This document shows positions 1-6,738 of a DNA stretch of 34,431 nt, one piece after another; position 1 is the stretch's first letter; each line of letters begins with the position of its first letter. This DNA comes from DATMNI01 sp035570275 (GTDB lineage Bacteria; Acidobacteriota; Terriglobia; Bryobacterales; Bryobacteraceae): assembly GCA_035570275.1 (NCBI GenBank), contig DATMNI010000479.1:1-34431 (forward strand), in the 5' to 3' direction. Under the pieces are notes generated by a model. It had not been told where the DNA came from, did not search any database, and was given only the letters and a program-made list of their open reading frames with translations. The translations under genes and the position numbers were made by a program.

Positions 1-1116
1 TCGGGGCACATCATCAACCTGACCCTGGGACAATATCTCCAGATCCAGCAGCAGCAGGCCCCGATCATTTCCGCGCAGCTCGCACCCAAGAACCTCAACG
101 ACCTCTCGGTCACCAGCATCGATATCAACAAGGCGGGCGCGCAACTTTATCCCCGGGACTATCCCGTGCAGCACGGCCTGCATTTCAACATCGGCGTGCA
201 GCGGCAGATCCGCAGCGACCTGGTGGTGGATGTCGATTTCATCCGCCGCGTCTACCTCAACACCCTGCTGGGAGAGATCGATTACAACCGGTACAACCGC
301 TTCATCAACGGCGTGCGCACGCCGGTCATCCCGGTTTGTTCGGCGGCGCAGAAGAACACTCCTGGCGTGGAGTGCTCCAACGGCCCGATCACGTTCTGGA
401 CCCCGGGCGGCCGCAGCGTTTATAACGCGATGCTGGTGAAGATCAACAAGCGATTCGCCCACCGCTACCAGTTCACCGCTTCCTACGCGCTTACCGACCA
501 GCACGGCTACAACGGTATCGTAAACCTCGACCAGTGGAACCAGAGTTGGGGGCCGCAGGGCGCCAGGAACATACTCAACATCTCGGGCGTGGTCGACCTC
601 CCCTGGGGCTTCCAGCTCGGGTTGATCTCCTCATCGAGCAGCCGCGGGCCGATCATGCCCATGATTTCCGGCGTCTCGCTGACCGGTGACGGCTCGACTT
701 CCGCGCCGCTGCCGGGTCTTGCCTTCAACTGCCTCAACAGCGGCTGCGGCAAAGCTGACCTGGCGACCGCGGTCGCTTCGTGGAATCAAAACTACGCGGG
801 CAAGAAGGATGCCCTCGGCAAGACCATTCCCGCCGTGGCTCTGCCGCAGAACTACTCGTTGGGTGACGGCTTCAACTCGCAGGACGTGCGCCTCACCAAG
901 ACGTTCACTTATAAGGAGCGCTACAAGCTCTCGCTGTTCGCCGAAGGCTTCAACGTCTTCAACATCGCCAACCTCGGCGGCTACAGTTTCAACCTCGACC
1001 AGGTGACGCCGACGAACCAGACCTACTCGTTCGGGCAGCCAACCAGCCGCGCCGGGCAGGTCTTCGGCTCCGGCGGCCCCCGGGCGTTCCAGTTGGGCGG
1101 GCGTTTTCAGTTCTGA
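1..1116 (+). CDS. TonB-dependent receptor, Oar-like C-terminal beta-barrel (5' partial)
   Basis: The reading frame is open from the first base, so the start lies outside the window; about 371 codons remain. The sequence is the C-terminal barrel of an outer-membrane receptor of the acidobacterial Oar-like type (carboxypeptidase-regulatory-like domain followed by a TonB-dependent barrel). Visible signs are alternating aromatic/polar strands such as QFTASYALTDQHGYNG and YKLSLFAEGFNVFNIANLGG, and a terminal strand ending ...FQLGGRFQF with a final Phe, the usual outer-membrane barrel sorting signal. The 'EGFNVFN' element close to the C-terminus is typical of this group. Known for the family: uptake or binding of large substrates at the outer membrane. 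The substrate cannot be read from the sequence. It converges with the beta-propeller gene at 1287. Confidence 0.85.
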   Translation, partial: SGHIINLTLGQYLQIQQQQAPIISAQLAPKNLNDLSVTSIDINKAGAQLYPRDYPVQHGLHFNIGVQRQIRSDLVVDVDFIRRVYLNTLLGEIDYNRYNRFINGVRTPVIPVCSAAQKNTPGVECSNGPITFWTPGGRSVYNAMLVKINKRFAHRYQFTASYALTDQHGYNGIVNLDQWNQSWGPQGARNILNISGVVDLPWGFQLGLISSSSSRGPIMPMISGVSLTGDGSTSAPLPGLAFNCLNSGCGKADLATAVASWNQNYAGKKDALGKTIPAVALPQNYSLGDGFNSQDVRLTKTFTYKERYKLSLFAEGFNVFNIANLGGYSFNLDQVTPTNQTYSFGQPTSRAGQVFGSGGPRAFQLGGRFQF

Positions 1117-1258
1117 AAGCTGGTGTTCGGCTGCTCCGCCTGCACTGGGTCGCCCTGATCTACGGCAGCGTGAAGGCCCACCTGACGATCACCGGCAGCG
1201 TCCAGGTGCTGAACAGCTACGCGACGCGGTAGCTCTTTGCGGGGCAGTTTGTTAAGCT

Positions 1259-1281
1259 GCGGCGGGTTGGCAACCCGCCGC
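1259..1281. terminator. 10-bp perfect hairpin between convergent genes
   Basis: GCGGCGGGTT, loop GGC, AACCCGCCGC forms a perfect 10-bp GC-rich stem. It lies between the receptor stop (1116) and the stop of the propeller gene (1287). No clear T-run follows on either strand. It could act as a bidirectional terminator or be a copy of a dispersed intergenic hairpin repeat; the sequence alone does not decide. Confidence 0.5.
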
Positions 1282-1286
1282 CTCCC

Positions 1287-2399
1287 TTAGCGGGCGGCCG
1301 CCCAGGCAAGTCCATCGGGTTGCTTGCCCGCATCCAGGTGGCCGGTCACTTCCATCGACTTCAAATCGATCAGGGCGACGTAATTGTCGGGCGTGCAAGC
1401 CACATAGGCTCGCAAGCCGTCGGGCTGCATCAGGATGCCGGCGGCGCCGTGTCCGATGTTCACTCGCTTGACCACCTTTCGCGCGGCGGCGTCCAGAATC
1501 GACAGATTCGAGCCCCCAAGCGTCGAAACCAGCACAAACTTCCCGTCGGGCGTGAACTTCAAGCGGTTCGCGCTGACGACGTCCGCGTTAAGCGTCTGGC
1601 TCACCTTCTTGCTGTCAACATCGACGATCGACACGGTGCCGTCCTGGGCATTCGCCGCCCAGATTTCCTTGCCGTCCGGCGAGACGTCAAAACCTTCGGC
1701 GCCTCTGCCGACCGCCACCACGGTCTCATCCCAATCGCCGCCCGGCGGCCCCATCGGACCGCCACGGCCGCCTGGACCTCCCGGGCCGCGGCCACCCTGC
1801 CCACCCGGAGGCGTACCGCCGGCGCCGCCCGGTCCAGGACCGCCCGGCCCAGGTCCACGCCCGCCACCCGCGCGCTTTTCGATGATGGTCATGGTGGCCG
1901 AGCTGACATTCGAGGTGACAATCCGCTTCAGGTCGTCCGACACGAAGATCATGTGGGTCCGGTTCTGCCCGGTGCCGATCACCAGATCGACCTTCTGCGT
2001 CGCCGGATCGTAGCTGCCGATCACCTTCGCGGCTTCCGCCGTAAACCAAAGTTTTCCGCCTGCGAAGACCAGCCCGTGCGGCCCGCGCAACGGACCGAGA
2101 TCGATGGGCGTCAATGTTTTCTGCGCCACCAGATCGATCACGGTAATCGTGTTGTACGCTCCACCGCCGTAGTTCGATACGTAGGCGAACTTTCCATCGG
2201 CCGACGCAATGACCTCATGCGGGTCCGGCCCGGAGGGCATACGCGCCACCACCTTCATCGTGGCGGGATCGACAATGGCGAGCGTATTGTCGCTCTTGGC
2301 GAGCACCAGCAGCGCGTTCGCCGGCGTGCTCGCCGCGTGTACCATGCCGCAGGCGAGCCAGAATCCGAGAGGAAGGGCCAAGCTGATTTCCCTGTTCAT
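1287..2399 (-). CDS. Secreted YVTN-type beta-propeller protein with Gly/Pro-rich loop
   Basis: About 370 aa. The start is placed at 2399 because it gives a good signal peptide (MNREISLALPLGFWLACGMVHAAS); upstream in-frame ATGs would add a non-signal leader. The body consists of repeats such as NTLAIVDPATMKVVARMPSG, FAYVSNYGGG, VSIVDVDSKKVSQTLNADVV and VALIDLKSMEVTGHLDAGKQPDG. These are the 40-residue YVTN/WD40-like blades of surface or periplasmic propellers. Between blades, residues about 177-221 form a collagen-like Gly/Pro/Arg stretch, described separately. No enzymatic motif is visible; a binding or scaffold role at the cell surface is inferred. No obvious operon partner. Confidence 0.85.
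   Translation of the reverse strand: MNREISLALPLGFWLACGMVHAASTPANALLVLAKSDNTLAIVDPATMKVVARMPSGPDPHEVIASADGKFAYVSNYGGGAYNTITVIDLVAQKTLTPIDLGPLRGPHGLVFAGGKLWFTAEAAKVIGSYDPATQKVDLVIGTGQNRTHMIFVSDDLKRIVTSNVSSATMTIIEKRAGGGRGPGPGGPGPGGAGGTPPGGQGGRGPGGPGGRGGPMGPPGGDWDETVVAVGRGAEGFDVSPDGKEIWAANAQDGTVSIVDVDSKKVSQTLNADVVSANRLKFTPDGKFVLVSTLGGSNLSILDAAARKVVKRVNIGHGAAGILMQPDGLRAYVACTPDNYVALIDLKSMEVTGHLDAGKQPDGLAWAAAR
1737..1871 (-). repeat. Gly/Pro-rich collagen-like insertion in the propeller gene
   Basis: About 45 codons made almost only of Gly, Pro and Arg (GGRGPGPGGPGPGG, GGRGPGGPGGRGG), encoded by imperfect GGN/CCN triplet repeats. It interrupts the regular propeller between the EKRAG strand and the DWDETVVAVGRG strand, so it probably loops out of the fold. 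Confidence 0.75.
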
Positions 2400-2530
2400 G
2401 ACGTCTTTCAACATAACCCAGCCAGATCGAAAAAGCGAACCGCCGGCCGCTCTGGCAACATCCTTGCTCTGTCCGAGGAACGGTTCTGCGAAGGACATTT
2501 CGAAACCCATTTTGACGCTTCCGAGCCAAA

Positions 2531-2557
2531 GGACACAGGCAGGGATGCCCGTACTAC
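2531..2557. repeat. Short intergenic hairpin repeat (GGCA-N4-TGCC family)
   Basis: The core GGCA GGGA TGCC (2538-2549) sits in the context acaGGCAGGGATGCCcgtactac. Related cores occur at 3592-3623 (on the other strand, GGCA AGAA TGCC) and 14191-14208. From memory, this style of 'acaggcaggaatgcctgt' repeat is frequent between genes in Acidobacteriota. Role unknown. Confidence 0.4.
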
Positions 2558-2558
2558 C

Positions 2559-3058
2559 TCACTCCGGGTAATACCCATCCCGCGTCAGCACCGTCAGGCC
2601 TCTGTTGCGTACCGTGAGCCGGATTCTCCGGTATCCGCCGCCAGCACCGGGACGGTCCGGCGTATAGCCCAGGCTGTACTGGTTGCGCAGTTCGTCTTGA
2701 ATGCGGTCGTAGACCGGTCTCCGGTCTCGCCCGAGAGCCGCTGCAACGTCGGGCGGCCGCGCCCGGGCCATCGGGATCGGGAGACCACTGCGGTCGCTCC
2801 GCGCGCATATGTATCCGCGCGGGTCAAAGTAGAGAATGGCATACACCAGCGTGTCGGCGCGTTGGGCCTGCTCCACCGCTTTCGCAAGAGAGCTCCGGCT
2901 GCCGTAGTCCACACCGTCCGTTAGCAGGATCAGCGCCTTTTCGGCCCGGCTCCGGCCGCATGGCGCCGGGGTTGAAGCCGTCGCGCGTGGCTTGGCGCAC
3001 CGCGTCGTAGAGCTTGGCGCCGATCAGGAGGTGCTCCGGGTGATGGACCGCTCCGCCC
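2559..3058 (-). pseudogene. VWFA-related acidobacterial domain protein, C-terminal relic with frameshift
   Basis: Two frames together give the end of a von Willebrand A-like domain of the acidobacterial VWFA-related family (TIGR03436 type). The upstream frame gives IGAKLYDAVRQATRDGF...PGRK. After a shift the downstream frame gives KALILLTDGVDYGSRSSL, VEQAQRADTLVYAILYFDP and the usual C-terminal IQDELRNQYSLGYTPDRP...GGYRRIRLTVRNRG...DGYYPE. The break is at the A4 run (T4 on the plus strand, 2938-2941), where three A would restore the frame. The first half of the protein and its signal peptide are missing; the relic begins beside the stop of the DinB gene, so it was probably truncated by recombination. 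A sequencing error could explain the frameshift but not the truncation. Confidence 0.75.
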
Positions 3059-3065
3059 ATGGCGT

Positions 3066-3566
3066 CTACATCGGCTCGTCTCCGCTGGGACCGTAAATCC
3101 TCGGGACCTTCGCCCCCATCGGGCGCAGGTAGCTGGAAAGCTGGCCGCGGTGATGGACGGAGTGGCTGCACATTATCCCCGCAAAGTTGAGGGCGGGGAG
3201 GGTCATGAACCCGAAGAAGTCGACGGGGCGCGCCAGATCCTCGGGTTTGAGTGCCGACAGTTGTGCCACGGCCTTCTCGAAGTTTTCGTCGTCCCATTGC
3301 AGCACGTCCGCCGGCGTCTTCACCGACTCCGGTCTCGCGCCGCCGCCCCGTTCATACTTCCCGGCCACGATTCCGTTGAGGAAGAACGGCTCGCTAGAGA
3401 CCAGATGCCAGGCCAGTTCCATGGCGGACATGGACTTCGGATCGGGCCTGTAGTCCCCTTGTTCGGCGGGAATGGCGCCGATCACGCGCCGTGTCGTCTT
3501 GTGCTCATTCTGGATCTGCGGCAGATAGATCTCGTTCAGAAGAAATGCAGCTTGGTCAGAAGTCAT
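3066..3566 (-). CDS. DinB-family protein
   Basis: 166 aa starting MTSDQAAFLLNEIYLPQIQ, the standard size for DinB/YfiT-like four-helix metal proteins. The metal-binding pattern is present: a first His in SAMELAWHLVSSEPFF and the pair in CSHSVHHRGQLSSYLRP near the C-terminus, followed by the typical PRIYGPSGDEPM tail. DinB-like proteins are putative metal-dependent enzymes, some of them thiol transferases; the substrate is unknown here. The start at 3566 gives the family length; an in-frame ATG at 3596 is possible but adds an unconserved leader. No strong Shine-Dalgarno is visible. It is the only intact gene between two relics. Confidence 0.85.
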   Translation of the reverse strand: MTSDQAAFLLNEIYLPQIQNEHKTTRRVIGAIPAEQGDYRPDPKSMSAMELAWHLVSSEPFFLNGIVAGKYERGGGARPESVKTPADVLQWDDENFEKAVAQLSALKPEDLARPVDFFGFMTLPALNFAGIMCSHSVHHRGQLSSYLRPMGAKVPRIYGPSGDEPM

Positions 3567-3588
3567 AACATCAAAGCTATCACGTGGC

Positions 3589-3633
3589 ACAGCCATTCTT
3601 GCCGTAGCACCGGCATTCTTGCCTGTTGTTCCC
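3589..3633. repeat. Two tandem copies of an intergenic hairpin repeat
   Basis: Direct copies of (G/C)CATTCTTGCC at 3592-3603 and 3612-3623, 20 bp apart, each able to fold as GGCA AGAA TGCC on the minus strand; the first copy has one mismatch. It lies just upstream of the DinB start and may mark the recombination edge to the methyltransferase relic. Confidence 0.45.
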
Positions 3634-3660
3634 ATTCCATCCCGCCCTGCCCGCGCCTCC

Positions 3661-3979
3661 TCGCTCCGGTGCTGTGGGGCGATGCGGCCGTGGTTCGCCA
3701 GCGCTTCGGCGAGCAGGTGTCGCAGGTCCAGGTGGTTCCGCGCCTGATGAGGTTCGACTATCCGTTCGAGCCGCAGGCGGTGGTGCAGCTTTTTCGCGAT
3801 TATTCGGGCCGACCCGGGTCGCGTTCTCGAAGCTGGATGCCGCCGGGCAGGCGGCGTACGCGGCAGACTTGGAGAGCCTTTGGCGGGAATACAATGAAGC
3901 CGGCGTTCCAGACACAAGCAGCGATGGGCGTACGCTGATTCGGGCGGAGTACCTGGAAGTGACCGCTACCCGAGTGTGA
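3661..3979 (+). pseudogene. SAM-dependent methyltransferase, C-terminal relic with frameshift
   Basis: One frame reads VLWGDAAVVRQRFGEQ and RLMRFDYPFEPQAVVQLFRDY. After one missing base near 3807 the next frame reads FGPTRVAFSKLDAAGQ, ADLESLWREYNEAG and a tail RAEYLEVTATRV. Joined, this is the end of a class I SAM-dependent methyltransferase of the UbiE/MenG-like group, which shows the pattern LWGDE..V...LG...YPF.PEEVV.FFR.YFGPT..AF..LD..G...L..DLE.LW...N.A....EYLEVVA. The Rossmann SAM-binding half is absent. Inserting one T in GATTAT-TCGGG restores DYFGPT. No start codon or promoter is evident, so this is a decayed fragment. Confidence 0.75.
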
Positions 3980-4002
3980 GGCCGCGCTGGAGCGAAAACA
4001 CA

Positions 4003-4128
4003 TCGGCGCAGGACGGTCATCGGGAGAATGACGTCGCGGTATTTGCCGCGGACGTAAACGTCGCGGAGAACATCGTCGGCGATGTTGCAGATGAAGTCGG
4101 CGATCAAGCTGAGCTGTGCTTGGTCCAT
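4003..4128 (-). pseudogene. hsdM: Type I restriction-modification methyltransferase HsdM, N-terminal stub
   Basis: A 42-codon stub starting at ATG 4128: MDQAQLSLIADFICNIADDV followed by LRDVYVRGKYRDVILPMTVL and RR. This is the start of the N-terminal helical domain of HsdM, where the family shows IADDVLRD-(L/Y)-VRGKYRDVILP-M-VLRR-MDA. After TVLRR the similarity stops at the junction with the methyltransferase relic on the other strand. The frame then runs on by chance through unrelated DNA to 3580, which should not be taken as a gene. The full protein is near 500 aa or more, so this is a deletion remnant. No HsdS or HsdR is in the window. Confidence 0.7.
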
Positions 4129-4276
4129 GGGAGAGTGGCCGGCCGGCTGCCGGGTAGGAGATCCGAATGAGGGGCGCTTCGCCTCACACGGCACGCCGTC
4201 GCGACCTGAGGGGCAGTAGTTTGAGGGCGGCGTAAGCGGCGGTCTCGAAACTCCCCCGCAAAACGGTCCGGCCGCC

Positions 4277-4792
4277 CTAATCCAGCTCAGCCGGTGGAAC
4301 GCAAATATCCGGATCGTCAGTCCGGAGCATGCCGTCTTTCACTTCCCTTACGGCTTCCGCCGTGTAGACAAACGCGCGACGTGTACGCGGGTGCAGCAGC
4401 CAGACATAGCGGACGCCGAAGTTGAGGTAGTCGTCAATCCGCTCCTGCATCTCTTTCATGCGGTCGGAAGGAGACAGGATCTCGATGCACAGGAAAGGAG
4501 GCTCCACGATGATCCCGCCGTCGGGCGGAGGGCCGACCAATACTGAGATATCCGGCACACGGAAGCGAGTCGCCTTCACTTGCACCCGCTGCTCGACCAC
4601 TGCAAGGATGCCCCACTGCTTTTCCCGATTGCCCAGATAACGGGTCAGGAGTGTCTGCAGACGGATATGATCCCACTCCCCCACGTTTCGCTCCAACAGC
4701 TCGCCATCCAGGTATTCGCAATCGGGACGGTAGCTGGTCGCCAGGTATTCACTGAGCGTCACCAGTTTCTCCACGGTGGTTCCAGTCGACAC
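4277..4792 (-). CDS. Uma2-family (DUF820) putative restriction-endonuclease-like protein
   Basis: 171 aa from a GTG start at 4792, with GAGG about 11 nt upstream. The sequence has the full Uma2 pattern: LVTLSEYLATSYRPDCEYLDGELLERN, HIRLQTLLTRYLGNR, then the PD-(D/E)XK-like core FRVPDISVLVG and FLCIEILSPSDRMKEMQERIDDYLNFGVRYVWLLHPRTRRAFVY (written here in two conserved blocks). The family is abundant in cyanobacteria and Acidobacteriota and has a nuclease fold, but its biological role is unsettled. It lies 35 bp downstream of the ketoacyl synthase on the same strand and may be co-transcribed, with no functional link apparent. Confidence 0.88.
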   Translation of the reverse strand: MSTGTTVEKLVTLSEYLATSYRPDCEYLDGELLERNVGEWDHIRLQTLLTRYLGNREKQWGILAVVEQRVQVKATRFRVPDISVLVGPPPDGGIIVEPPFLCIEILSPSDRMKEMQERIDDYLNFGVRYVWLLHPRTRRAFVYTAEAVREVKDGMLRTDDPDICVPPAELD

Positions 4793-4827
4793 GGCGATGG
4801 TTTCCTCTCACCTAGTGTCGCCCAACT

Positions 4828-6075
4828 TCAGACGCGGCGCAGGACCATGGCGGAGTTCTTGCTGCCGAAGGCGATACAGTTGGCCACGGCGTGCTCGATT
4901 TGCAATTTGCGTCCGGCGTCGGGAACATAGTCCAGGTCGCATAGCGGGTCGGGTTCGTCCACGTTGATGGTGGGGGGCACCACGCCGTCGCGCATGGAAA
5001 GCAGCGTGGCGGCGATACCGGCCGCTCCGCAGGCGCCTTGCGGGTGCCCGATCATGCTCTTCAACGAGGAACCGGCCAGCTTGTAGGCATGGCCGTTGAA
5101 GGCCAGTTTCACGGCGCGGGTCTCAATGCGGTCGTTCAGTTCCGTGGAGGTGCCATGGTAGTGGATGTACTGCACTTCGCAGGGCGGAATGCCGGCTTCG
5201 TCCAGCGCCATGCCGATAGCGCGCGCCGGTTCTTCGCCGCACTCTTCCAGGCGCACCCGGTGATAGGCTTCGCAAGTGGAACCGTAGCCCGCGATTTCGC
5301 CGTAGATTTTCGCCCCGCGGTCCTTGGCCTGTTCCATCTCTTCGAGGATGAAGAACCAGGCGCCCTCGGCGATCACGAATCCATCGCGGTCGCGCGAGAA
5401 GGGGCGGGATGCGCGCTCCGGCTCCTGATTCCAGCGCGTGGACATGATGCGCATCAATTGGAAGCCGCGCAGGATCAGCGGAGCGATGGGCGAATCCACG
5501 CCGCCCGCCACCACGGTGTTCAGAACGCCCGCCTGAATATTGCGGTAGGCGTATCCCATGGCATCGGTGGAAGAAGTGCAGCCCGTGGAAACAATGTGGC
5601 TGAGGCCGCGGAAGCCGAACCGCATGGAAACTTCGCTGGCCAGCGTGCCAATGGTGCCGGTGGGAACGGTGTAGACGCTGCACTGCTTGATGAGGCCGGC
5701 GTAATAGAGGCGGTACTGTTCTTCGGTGAAGTCCTGGCTGCCGCCGCCGGAGCCGACGATCACGCCGATGCCGCGAAGCTGGTCGCGCGTCATGCTGTGG
5801 ACATCCAGCCCGGCGTCGCACACAGCTTCGGCCACCGCCGCCGCAGCCAGCGGCACGGCGCGGGAGACGTGAGGCCGGTCCTTGATCTCGACGTACTGCT
5901 TCTCATCGAATTCGTCGGGAATCTGGCCCGCCACCTGCACCTGATAGCCCGCCGGATCGAAACGCGTGATCCGTCGAACCCCGCTCACACCATTCCTGGT
6001 GGCCTCCCAGAATTGCTCACGGCCGATTCCATTCGGGCTGACTGCGCCCATTCCTGTGATTGCCACTCGACGCAT
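4828..6075 (-). CDS. Beta-ketoacyl-ACP synthase (KAS II/FabF-like)
   Basis: 415 aa starting MRRVAITGMGAVSPNGIG at 6075; an upstream in-frame ATG would add an unconserved leader. It carries the Cys-His-His triad of condensing enzymes: C166 in VSTGCTSSTDAMGYAY, H307 in YIHYHGTSTELND and H344 in SLKSMIGHPQGACGAAG, with K339 in place. The decarboxylating FabF-type enzyme condenses malonyl-ACP with an acyl-ACP during fatty acid or polyketide elongation. No acyl carrier protein, ketoreductase or malonyltransferase gene is nearby, so it is probably a lone paralogue rather than the housekeeping fabF; a specialised lipid or polyketide role is possible. It is transcribed divergently from the membrane-protein gene at 6122 across a 46-bp gap. 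Confidence 0.9.
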   Translation of the reverse strand: MRRVAITGMGAVSPNGIGREQFWEATRNGVSGVRRITRFDPAGYQVQVAGQIPDEFDEKQYVEIKDRPHVSRAVPLAAAAVAEAVCDAGLDVHSMTRDQLRGIGVIVGSGGGSQDFTEEQYRLYYAGLIKQCSVYTVPTGTIGTLASEVSMRFGFRGLSHIVSTGCTSSTDAMGYAYRNIQAGVLNTVVAGGVDSPIAPLILRGFQLMRIMSTRWNQEPERASRPFSRDRDGFVIAEGAWFFILEEMEQAKDRGAKIYGEIAGYGSTCEAYHRVRLEECGEEPARAIGMALDEAGIPPCEVQYIHYHGTSTELNDRIETRAVKLAFNGHAYKLAGSSLKSMIGHPQGACGAAGIAATLLSMRDGVVPPTINVDEPDPLCDLDYVPDAGRKLQIEHAVANCIAFGSKNSAMVLRRV

Positions 6076-6121
6076 TAATTTATTTTGCCTTTGGTCTTCC
6101 CGCCAGTATAGGCTGAATCCT

Positions 6122-6610
6122 ATGGATGATGCCACGGAGAGCCGGTCCCCGTCTACTGCCTTGATGTTTCTGGCGGGTCTGCAGGCGGGCATGATCGGCG
6201 TTTCGGGCATGCTGGCCTGGCTGGCAGCCAGCGCCCTTTGGCAGCACCGCAGCTTCTGGATGTCGGAGAATCTGATGGCGAGCGTCTTCTACGGCGAGGC
6301 CGCCATCCGCAACGGTTTCGCTTTCAGCACCGTGTCCGGCCTGGCCGTCTTCCTGATCGTCTACAGCCTGCTGGGCGGGTTGTTTGCCACCGCCGCCGGC
6401 GACAGGCTGACCGGTTGGGGAAGCCTGCTGGTGGGCATTCTGTTCGCAGTCTGTTGGTATTACCTCTGGTTCCAGACCATTGGCAAGACCGCGATGCCGC
6501 TGGTTACGCGGTTGCACTCCGAACGGCCTACGTTGTTCGGCCATGTCATTTTCGGATGCCTGTTGGCGCGTTTTCATTGGTACCTTCCGCACGAGCCGGA
6601 TGCCGGATAA
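6122..6610 (+). CDS. Hypothetical integral membrane protein, four predicted TM segments
   Basis: 162 aa starting MDDATESRSPSTALMFLAG. Hydrophobic segments are visible at about residues 13-37 (LMFLAGLQAGMIGVSGMLAW), 67-90 (FSTVSGLAVFLIVYSLLGGL), 99-118 (GSLLVGILFAVCWYYLWF) and, more weakly, 138-155 (LFGHVIFGCLLARF). No family is recognised. The start follows the KAS start by 46 bp in the opposite direction, so the two share one short divergent promoter region. It ends just before a stretch of simple repeats. Confidence 0.7.
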   Translation: MDDATESRSPSTALMFLAGLQAGMIGVSGMLAWLAASALWQHRSFWMSENLMASVFYGEAAIRNGFAFSTVSGLAVFLIVYSLLGGLFATAAGDRLTGWGSLLVGILFAVCWYYLWFQTIGKTAMPLVTRLHSERPTLFGHVIFGCLLARFHWYLPHEPDAG

Positions 6611-6730
6611 CGGATGCCGGTGGCCGGTGGTTGGTGGCCGGTGGTTGGTTGTTGGTGGCTGTGTTCACCGGCCACGGATATCCGAGCGTAGCGAGCATCC
6701 GGCATCCGAGCGTAGCGAGCACCCGGCATC
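6611..6730. repeat. Simple and tandem repeats between convergent genes
   Basis: First a GT-rich tract with repeated ggtggccggtggttggt units (about 6617-6660). Then two tandem 24-bp copies at 6680-6703 and 6704-6727, ATCCGAGCGTAGCGAGC followed by AT/AC-CCGGC, one base apart in the last part. The region separates the membrane-protein gene from the 3' end of rpsA. No coding function. Confidence 0.7.
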
Positions 6731-6738
6731 GTTGGCAC

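Noticed and set aside
1117..1258. Possible small gene between the receptor and the propeller
   Set aside because: A short open stretch ending near 1232 has no start signal or family resemblance.
1320..2924. 534-codon plus-strand frame across the propeller gene and VWFA relic
   Set aside because: Antisense shadow with Arg/His-rich composition and no domain; the minus-strand genes explain the region.
3580..4194. 204-codon minus-strand frame that looks like an HsdM fusion protein
   Set aside because: Only the first 42 codons after ATG 4128 resemble HsdM; the rest is antisense to a methyltransferase relic.
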